A DNA stretch of 64,000 nt from Photobacterium sp. GJ3 (GTDB lineage Bacteria > Pseudomonadota > Gammaproteobacteria > Enterobacterales > Vibrionaceae): NCBI RefSeq assembly GCF_018199995.1, contig NZ_CP073579.1, positions 868,001-932,000 on the forward strand. The letters are read 5' to 3'. The notes below the pieces were generated by a model. That model was not told where the DNA came from, did no database searches, and worked only from the letters and a program-made list of their open reading frames with translations. Made by a program: the position numbers and the translations under genes. This document shows positions 58,065-64,000 of this stretch, in pieces (within the stretch, counting starts at the first letter, position 1; every line of letters begins with the position of its first letter).

Positions 58065-58225
58065 ATACCAATCAAAGTAAGTCAATGATCAGAATTAGCG
58101 CAGGAAAAATGGTTGAGAACAAGGCAGATTTTTAGATCAGTAGTCATTCTACAATCAAAAAATCTAACGCAGTTATCGAACATTTTAACAAGCTAGGATG
58201 ACCAGTGATTTACTGAGATTGGTAT
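58065..58225 (+). repeat. ~161 bp interspersed repeat, copy 3
   Basis: Same orientation as copy 1 and nearly identical to it. It overlaps the 3' end of the TetR gene: the last codons (SYQSQ and stop) are read from the repeat itself, so its insertion changed the C-terminus of the regulator. Confidence 0.88.
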
Positions 58226-58815
58226 GACACCCGCCAACGCGCCAGAATGATTTCAGCTTCCTGCCAGAACCGCGAATTACTTTCATCTTCCAGACCGAGT
58301 GAATGAAAAAGCTGACTGCTCAGATATGCGCCATACAGTTGAAAAACGGCCTGCCAGGCATCTAAATCGGTTTGAAATTCACCCGACTCTTTCCCCTTTT
58401 CGACCTGCCGGCACAAATAGTCCATCCACCGGCGCGTCAGGATGTCCAATTCCTGCTGCACCGGATCATCCGTGCTCCGCCCTTCTTTCCAGGCATCGAT
58501 AAACATACAACGTCCCTGAAAAGAATGATTCCAGTCCAGCCAGCGATCTAACAAATGCCGCAGTTTTTGTTCAACTGACTCAAAGCCCTGTATCCGGGCC
58601 GGTTGAATCACACGAAGCGCAAAGTATTCACCTGCATAGCAAAGAACTGAAACCTGCAGATTCTCTTTCGAATTGAAATGCGCAAAAAGCCCGCTTTTCG
58701 ACATCCCCGACGCTTTAGCTAACTGACCGATCGTCAGACTGTCCAGCCCATCTTTACTGGCCAGATCAAAGGCGGTTGTTAAAATGTGCTCTCGGGTAAT
58801 GCGGCCTTTACTCAT
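58210..58815 (-). CDS. TetR family regulator
   Basis: A 201-residue repressor. The N-terminal HTH is typical (REHILTTAFDLASKDGLDSL, QLAKASGMSKSGLFAHFNSK). The C-terminal ligand domain is helical. The final residues SYQSQ and the stop codon come from the adjacent interspersed repeat. It is probably the regulator of the downstream alpha/beta-hydrolase and perhaps of lipid genes nearby. Confidence 0.9.
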   Translation of the reverse strand: MSKGRITREHILTTAFDLASKDGLDSLTIGQLAKASGMSKSGLFAHFNSKENLQVSVLCYAGEYFALRVIQPARIQGFESVEQKLRHLLDRWLDWNHSFQGRCMFIDAWKEGRSTDDPVQQELDILTRRWMDYLCRQVEKGKESGEFQTDLDAWQAVFQLYGAYLSSQLFHSLGLEDESNSRFWQEAEIILARWRVSYQSQ

Positions 58816-58910
58816 GACGCGTCCTTAAAAATACTGCACACAGTAAAGCACGATCGTTCTATTTCAGACAAGAAAAGAGTGGTCGAACCACGACGCCAAC
58901 CCAAAATTAG

Positions 58911-59190
58911 CACCGCTCCTACCGGGACATACACCGTTCCTACCGGGACATTCCTACCGGGACATTCCTACCGGGACAGACACCGTTCCTACCGGGACAG
59001 GCACCGCTCCTAGCGGGACAGGCACCGTTCCTACCGGGACAGACACCGCTCCTACCGGGACAGACACCGCTCCTACCGGGACAGACACTGTTCCTACCGG
59101 GACAGGCACCGCTCCTACCGGGACAGGCACCGCTCCTACCGGGACAGGCACCGCTCCTACCGGGACAGGCACTGTTCCTACCGGGACAGA
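58911..59190. repeat. 21 bp tandem repeat array (12 full and 2 shortened units)
   Basis: The unit is CACCGCTCCTACCGGGACA plus two variable bases. Two adjacent units are shortened to 14 bp, and the rest differ by single substitutions (C/T, A/G). On the minus strand it reads as VPVPVGA heptads, but the short units break the frame and no ribosome site is seen, so it is treated as non-coding. It lies between the TetR gene and a small gene. Confidence 0.9.
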
Positions 59191-59220
59191 CACGACAATG
59201 ACGCGGTTGCTTCGAGCAAA

Positions 59221-59469
59221 CTAGCGTTCAGCGAAATAGAACAAACTGTCCACCTTAATCGGACAGTTCCCTACTTCATGCACCATATCCTCGGCCTGTT
59301 TCAGCGAATCATAACTGCAGGGAATGCCATAAATATCCGTGAGTGGGAAATCATTCCCATCCTGATCTTTAAAATTCACACTCCAGCCTGCACTCAGAAA
59401 ATCGTGCACAAGACGCGCTTCAACTAAGGAGTGCTTCTGATACATTTCACGACATTCAGACAGAACCAT
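59221..59469 (-). CDS. Small hypothetical protein
   Basis: An 82-residue soluble alpha/beta protein (MVLSECREMYQKHSLVEARL, FKDQDGNDFPLTDIYGIPCS). GAGGGG lies 7 nt before the ATG, supporting expression. The family is not recognised. The tandem repeat array begins about 30 bp past its stop. Confidence 0.6.
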   Translation of the reverse strand: MVLSECREMYQKHSLVEARLVHDFLSAGWSVNFKDQDGNDFPLTDIYGIPCSYDSLKQAEDMVHEVGNCPIKVDSLFYFAER

Positions 59470-59740
59470 AGTGACCCCTCATCTACATCATCACGATTCT
59501 TATCAATTTAAATATAGTTAAAATTCGACTGAACCCTGCCAGCAGAAAAACCTGCTGGCACCACGGTGAAACGATGAAACTGATTCAACTCAGATTTCTG
59601 GGATCTGCTCTCAAAGTGTCCCTTTTGATTCATTGTTTTTTGTGCGGCTATAGAACATTTCGAGTTTCTCCTATTGAAAATGCTGATGCATCTATGCTCT
59701 TATGCACCGGATAAAAATCTTATTAAAACAAGGGTTATAC

Positions 59741-61306
59741 GTGTCTGCTATCTCCATTCACACCACGAAGGACGGTGAAGTGACATTTCCTGCAGGTGAG
59801 CAGTTAGTGTCGACGACTGATCTGAAAGGCAATATTACCTATTGCAACCCCTGCTTCTGTCAGGTTGCCGGTTATCAGGAAGCTGAACTCCTGGGTAAAC
59901 CCCACAATGTGATTCGCCATCAGGATATGCCCAAAGCTGCTTTTGCAGACATGTGGAAACACCTGAAGCTTGGCCATGCATGGCGCGGTGTGGTCAAAAA
60001 TAGAACCAAAAATGGCGGTTATTACTGGGTCGACGCCTATGTGACACCGATCTACGAACAGAGCAAGATCGTGGGTTACCAGTCCGTACGAGTCAAACCT
60101 ACGCCAGAGATGGTCAGAACAGCCTCACAAGCCTATCGGGCATTACGATCCAATGAAGGGAAACAAAGTTTTCAATTCTCGGTGCCTTCCTCCGTGCGTT
60201 ACGGTTTGCTGGGCGCTGCAACCTTGTTGCCTGGCATCCACAGTTTGATAGAAGGCGGAATTTCTTTCAGCGCAGGACTGCCCTTCCTGCCCTTGCTGAT
60301 TCTGGCTATTTTATTCCGCGAAGAGCTGTTTCATACCCCGCAACAGTTGGGAAAACTCCGGCAAAATTATGACAGTATCAGCCGTTTGATCTACTCAGGT
60401 GACAGTCAATATGCGATTGCGGACTATCATCTCAAAATGGCTTCAGCACGCATGCGGACCGTATTGGGCAGGATGACCGACGCAGCGCATCCACTACATG
60501 CCCTGGCGGATAACCTGAATGAAACGGCAACCCGGGTCAATGAAGCCATCCGCCATCAGAACGACAATATTCGCAGTGTTGCCAATGCGCTGGATGATAT
60601 GACAGGTTCTGCGCAGCATGTCAGTCAGCACGCGGAACATTCTGAGCAACTCCTGCAAAATACGCAGGGCTTTAGCGATCAAACCCGTGAACAACTGGAT
60701 GCCACACAGCAAAACCTGCAGGTCTTGTCTTCTCAGGCGGAACAAGCTACATCAGCAACGGTTCAGCTCAGTGATGAAGCAGCAAAAGTCAGCACCGTGA
60801 TGGACGAGATTCGTGGCATTGCAGATCAAACGAACCTGCTGGCGCTCAATGCAGCCATCGAAGCAGCCCGAGCAGGGGAACACGGCCGGGGCTTTGCCGT
60901 GGTTGCTGATGAGGTCCGTGCCTTATCCTCACGCACGCAAACCGCAACCGAGCAGATCCAGCACAGTATTGAACACATGCTGGAAACCATTGGCGAATGG
61001 CGCTCTGTGATTGAGCACAACCGCGATCAGACCAATGCGTGTGTTTCCATTGCTGCTGAAGGCTCTGAAAGCCTGAAGCGCATGGAAAACAACATGAATG
61101 AAATGAGTCAGCTCATCCGGAAAATGGCTCAGGCTGCCAGTGATCAGGAATTACTCACGGATCAGACCCGTCAGCATATCCATTCCATTGCTGCCGCCTC
61201 TGAGCAGAACTTTAAAGAGCTGCTGCAAGTTGAAGCATCCAGCAATGGCCTGAGTGCGAAGGTTGATGACTTTGAAGCGCTGGCAAAGCGATTTGAAGAA
61301 AAATAA
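59741..61306 (+). CDS. Aer-like PAS chemoreceptor (methyl-accepting protein)
   Basis: A 521-residue energy or aerotaxis receptor. The PAS domain (residues ~20-130) reads like Aer: [55 protein letters not shown] membrane-anchoring hydrophobic stretch follows (~residues 150-190), then the signalling domain with the hairpin tip [20 protein letters not shown] and [14 protein letters not shown]. The start is GTG with AAGGG 6 nt upstream; an ATG at 59702 lacks a ribosome site. Confidence 0.9.
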   Translation: MSAISIHTTKDGEVTFPAGEQLVSTTDLKGNITYCNPCFCQVAGYQEAELLGKPHNVIRHQDMPKAAFADMWKHLKLGHAWRGVVKNRTKNGGYYWVDAYVTPIYEQSKIVGYQSVRVKPTPEMVRTASQAYRALRSNEGKQSFQFSVPSSVRYGLLGAATLLPGIHSLIEGGISFSAGLPFLPLLILAILFREELFHTPQQLGKLRQNYDSISRLIYSGDSQYAIADYHLKMASARMRTVLGRMTDAAHPLHALADNLNETATRVNEAIRHQNDNIRSVANALDDMTGSAQHVSQHAEHSEQLLQNTQGFSDQTREQLDATQQNLQVLSSQAEQATSATVQLSDEAAKVSTVMDEIRGIADQTNLLALNAAIEAARAGEHGRGFAVVADEVRALSSRTQTATEQIQHSIEHMLETIGEWRSVIEHNRDQTNACVSIAAEGSESLKRMENNMNEMSQLIRKMAQAASDQELLTDQTRQHIHSIAAASEQNFKELLQVEASSNGLSAKVDDFEALAKRFEEK

Positions 61307-61322
61307 CCCAAACGCCACCTGT

Positions 61323-61350
61323 AAGCCGGTCGAATCATCTCGGCTGGCTT
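61323..61350 (+). terminator. Terminator-like hairpin after the Aer-like gene
   Basis: AAGCCGGTCGA pairs, with two G-T pairs, with TCGGCTGGCTT, followed by CTTCATTTTC. Confidence 0.55.
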
Positions 61351-61497
61351 CTTCATTTTCAGACCATCCCGCGCATCTGCCGCACTTTTACCACTTACCT
61401 TGATCCTGCGCAATTCTCCGTCGCGGACTGCAATAGCAGGTTCCGGCATTGACGGATACACTGTCTTCATCCCAAAGCAAAAGTTGAGTTTCCCCAA

Positions 61498-61791
61498 ATG
61501 GCAGATTTAAAACATCTTGAAGCGCCTTGTGAAGCTTGTGGTGTCGCCGCCGAAATTGGTTTTCTGATCCGAGAAGGTGATGACGTTTCCGAGCTTGATT
61601 TCCGTGGTGAGCACCGTGTCGCAATCGAGTCTGAATTCGAACCTTATCTTCGACTGGCACAATCAGTGAATGCAGCCGTTCAGCATGAGTGTCTGTTTCT
61701 GGCAAATGACACAGAAATGAAAGCTCGTCTTCATTTCGAATGCAGTGCAGAAAAAATCATCTTCGACCTCAAGTCCCGCGCACTATCCTGA
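61498..61791 (+). CDS. DUF406 (YfcZ/YiiS) family protein
   Basis: A 97-residue cytoplasmic protein with CEACGVAAEIGFLIREGDDV at the N-terminus and HFECSAEKIIFDLKSR at the end, the pattern of DUF406 proteins (YfcZ, YiiS). Cysteines near the N-terminus are conserved in position. The function is unknown. Confidence 0.8.
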   Translation: MADLKHLEAPCEACGVAAEIGFLIREGDDVSELDFRGEHRVAIESEFEPYLRLAQSVNAAVQHECLFLANDTEMKARLHFECSAEKIIFDLKSRALS

Positions 61792-61915
61792 CCTGCCACT
61801 TCCAATGTCCACAGTGCTTTGCCGCAAGGCGTAGCACTGCCATTTCCTGCCTTCGTGACCCAGCGACTGTGCTATGATGCCGCCCATAAATAAAACCAAT
61901 GAAGGACAGAGCACC

Positions 61916-62788
61916 ATGACTTCGAAAACCGTTGCATTTATCGGCTTAGGCACGATGGGATTCCCAATGGCCGGACACCTTGCCAAAGCAGGCTTTCAGG
62001 TGGTTGTGTATAACCGGACCACGGCAACTACTGAGAAATGGCTGAACACTTATACTGGCACACTGGCACGTACCCCTGCAGAAGCTGCTCAACATGCCGA
62101 TGTCATTCTGACCTGCGTCGGCAATGATCACGATGTCCGTGAAGTGTACTGTGGCCCGCAAGGAATTCTGAGCACAGCACGCCCAGGATCTTTGCTGATT
62201 GACCACACGACAGCCTCGGCTGAAGTGGCCCGTGAAATTGCTGCGGCAGCGGCAAACGTTTCGGCCGCCTTTCTGGATGCCCCTGTCTCTGGCGGAGAAG
62301 CGGGTGCAGTCAACGGATGTCTGACCGTGATGGTTGGCGGAAGTCAGGCAAATTTTGAACAGGCCCAGCCCATCTTTGCGGCTTATGCGAAGGCTTCAAC
62401 CCTGATGGGCGACGTCGGCTTCGGTCAGATTACGAAAATGGCAAACCAAATCTGCATCGCAGGCGTACTCCAAGGCCTGTCCGAAGCAATTACCCTGGCA
62501 AAATCTGCAGGTCTGGACATAGAAAAAATGACTGACGTGCTGAAACACGGTGCGGCCGGTTCCTGGCAAATGGAAAACCGTGCTGTCACCATGGCAGCGG
62601 ATAAATTTGATTTCGGTTTTGCGATCGACTGGATGCGAAAGGATCTCGCCATCTGTTTTGAAGCTGCCGAACAATACGGTGTTGCCCTACCGCTGGCGCG
62701 TCAGGTTGACGCTGAATATGAAAAACTTCAGGCTCGCGGATTTCAGCGTGCCGATACTTCCGTACTGATTAAGCAGTTCGACAAGTAA
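61916..62788 (+). CDS. Beta-hydroxyacid dehydrogenase (3-hydroxyisobutyrate/tartronate semialdehyde reductase family)
   Basis: A 290-residue NAD(P)-dependent oxidoreductase. It has the nucleotide-binding FIGLGTMGFPMAGHLAKAG, the substrate motif DAPVSGGEAGAVNG and the catalytic Lys in GFGQITKMANQ, with the dimerising helical C-terminus. An Arg in VVYNRTTAT after the second strand suggests NADPH preference. The start at 61916 (MTSKTVAFIG) has AAGGA upstream. No pathway neighbours define the substrate. Confidence 0.88.
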   Translation: MTSKTVAFIGLGTMGFPMAGHLAKAGFQVVVYNRTTATTEKWLNTYTGTLARTPAEAAQHADVILTCVGNDHDVREVYCGPQGILSTARPGSLLIDHTTASAEVAREIAAAAANVSAAFLDAPVSGGEAGAVNGCLTVMVGGSQANFEQAQPIFAAYAKASTLMGDVGFGQITKMANQICIAGVLQGLSEAITLAKSAGLDIEKMTDVLKHGAAGSWQMENRAVTMAADKFDFGFAIDWMRKDLAICFEAAEQYGVALPLARQVDAEYEKLQARGFQRADTSVLIKQFDK

Positions 62789-62947
62789 TCCGCCTCGACA
62801 TGCGTCAATCCCATGGTTTGGCGCATGATTCACCTCATTCTTTATTTCTGCGATTCGGTGACACTACTCCCAATTCAATTTTTCACACTGTCTTTTTTGC
62901 ACTTGCCAGATACAATCTCAGGCAAGAATAAAAACTTTGATTTCACT

Positions 62948-63511
62948 ATGTCGAAAAAAATTCGTCAATTCTGTCAATCGAGCATGATTTTCCTGAGTTT
63001 ATCTGTCCTTCAGGCTTATGCTTCCGATCAATTTGTATCAGAACTCAAACTCCTGAACTACACCGACAGTTATGGAAATGTTTCCCTGCGGCATTCGAAA
63101 CTGATTCAGTTACCCGATCCCCTTCATATCAAAGGTAATCTGGATCTGGAAAACAGTGATCTCAGGTTGTTACCCAAAAAAACCCGTGTCGATGGAAATC
63201 TGGATCTCGCCTACAGCCATATCACGAAACTACCGACGAAACTGGAAATTGGCGGCTATTTGAATCTGGCTCATACACACTTAACGCACATTCCCCCAAA
63301 CCTGCGAGTCCCCGGGGATTTAAGCCTGATCGGCATGCCAATCAAGCAGTTACCTCACAATCTTTTTGTTGGTGGGAACCTTTATCTTGCACACACACAA
63401 ATCACAACCCTACCGCAAACCATGAATATTCGGGGCGATATTTATCTTGGTGGGATTCGGTTAGAAAGTATTCCAAAGAATATCAAAGTCGGTGGGAAAA
63501 TTTATCAGTAG
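62948..63511 (+). CDS. Exported leucine-rich-repeat-like protein
   Basis: A 187-residue protein with a Sec signal (IFLSLSVLQAYA). The rest is ~20-residue repeats of the form LP-x-x-L-x-V-x-G-x-L-x-L-x-x-T-x-I-x-x-LP (for example TKLEIGGYLNLAHTHLTHIP and HNLFVGGNLYLAHTQITTLP), about seven units, ending abruptly. This resembles bacterial LRR proteins such as IpaH/YopM LRR parts but has no ligase domain. It may be a surface or periplasmic binding protein. The ribosome site is weak; the frame is open 45 codons further upstream. Confidence 0.7.
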   Translation: MSKKIRQFCQSSMIFLSLSVLQAYASDQFVSELKLLNYTDSYGNVSLRHSKLIQLPDPLHIKGNLDLENSDLRLLPKKTRVDGNLDLAYSHITKLPTKLEIGGYLNLAHTHLTHIPPNLRVPGDLSLIGMPIKQLPHNLFVGGNLYLAHTQITTLPQTMNIRGDIYLGGIRLESIPKNIKVGGKIYQ

Positions 63512-63573
63512 TCATCAAATGATGATGTTCGTTCAACAGTCACAATTGAAATAAATCTTCTATAAAAAACTTT

Positions 63574-63606
63574 AGCCAGAAACACAATACTCAAGTGTTC
63601 CTGGCT
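63574..63606 (+). terminator. Terminator-like hairpin after the LRR-like gene
   Basis: AGCCAG-A-AACAC pairs with GTGTT-C-CTGGCT around a 9 nt loop. The T tract is interrupted. Confidence 0.5.
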
Positions 63607-64000
63607 GCTTTCACTTACTTACTTTATGGTTGTACAATCTTTCTATCTTTTCAGTCGTTTACGTGCGAGGCACGTTCATTTATTTTTTAACTTCGACTTA
63701 GAAGATTGAGATTGGTAATAAAACCATTGTCTACGGCTTCTATTTGTCATCATTCACCTCTCAATAAAACATAGGGAATCAGCCTTCTTTTTTCTCGACT
63801 GAATTACCTAATCCGCTTCACTGTACCTATATGTCTGTGACAGTTGAATGACATTTAGGTATCGCTTACGTGATTCTTCCAGAGATCACTCTGATGATAC
63901 ATACCACATAAACTGCGGTGTCCTTGGTACTCAGATCCGGAAGAATGATTTAATGGACGAGATGGTTGCTTACCGAATATCCTGAAATGGAAACTGACCT
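63607..64000. other. Window end without a gene
   Basis: AT-rich sequence with no ORF that has a ribosome site and no clear hairpin or repeat. It is probably intergenic up to the next gene beyond the window. Confidence 0.4.

Noticed and set aside
58911..59190. CRISPR array
   Set aside because: Units are contiguous 21 bp repeats without unique spacers, and no cas genes are present.
58954..59193. A 79-residue minus-strand ORF of VPVPVGA repeats
   Set aside because: It only reflects the 21 bp tandem repeat, has no ribosome site, and the two 14 bp units break the frame.

Overview
The window looks like chromosome from a marine gammaproteobacterium, most likely Vibrionaceae (Photobacterium, Grimontia or a relative). 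The evidence is a divergent malGFE/malK locus and a separate maltoporin locus, an hdfR-maoP pair, CheV, cytochrome b561/YceI, a Fur-box fagA-fumC pair, and three copies of a ~161 bp repeat bounded by ATACCAATC/GATTGGTAT. The genus cannot be settled by eye.

Layout. 1-7.4 kb: the end of an unknown gene, a membrane diguanylate cyclase, then malG-malF-malE (minus) facing malK (plus) across a 600 bp regulatory region with MalT-like boxes. 7.5-8.9 kb: three small uncharacterised genes. 9-22.9 kb: an accessory island rich in insertion sequences. It holds a patatin-like phospholipase next to a broken SLATT-like 2-TM gene, an ISAs1-type IS, a truncated S-pyocin-like nuclease bacteriocin, a two-gene zinc-ribbon/TPR/CHAT protease plus membrane-protein operon, an IS3-type remnant, a second ISAs1-type IS, an IS903-like IS and a decapitated Rhs tail. 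22.9-32.9 kb: a long minus-strand gene series coding for a periplasmic rhodanese, a ferric-reductase-like membrane protein, a TolB-like propeller, two secreted proteins with FlgD-Ig-like modules (one also carries PKD and chitin-binding-like modules), a small exported protein, a Sec-exported Rhs protein and its DUF4279 putative immunity protein.

33-41.8 kb: maltoporin, a GlgX-type debranching enzyme, a Fur-regulated fagA-fumC unit, an EAL phosphodiesterase, a HAD hydrolase, and cytochrome b561 plus YceI. 42-48.5 kb: trpS, hipBA with four evenly spaced operators, a DUF1223 protein, a broken type II thioesterase and cheV. 48.6-64 kb: mostly core genes (yjjG, hdfR, maoP, an ATP-grasp/QEGLA metallopeptidase pair, a YbaK-like deacylase, a broken NlpC lipoprotein, a PlsC-like acyltransferase, an alpha/beta hydrolase with TetR, an Aer-like chemoreceptor, a DUF406 protein, a beta-hydroxyacid dehydrogenase and an exported LRR-like protein), plus a 21 bp tandem repeat array.

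Working together: MalEFGK, maltoporin and the debranching enzyme form one maltodextrin uptake and use system, and its two promoters share the same motif layout. The most novel material is the CHAT operon, the patatin/SLATT remnant and the Sec-exported Rhs locus. Four genes are broken by single-base frameshifts at or next to short homopolymers, which may reflect sequencing errors rather than real mutations.
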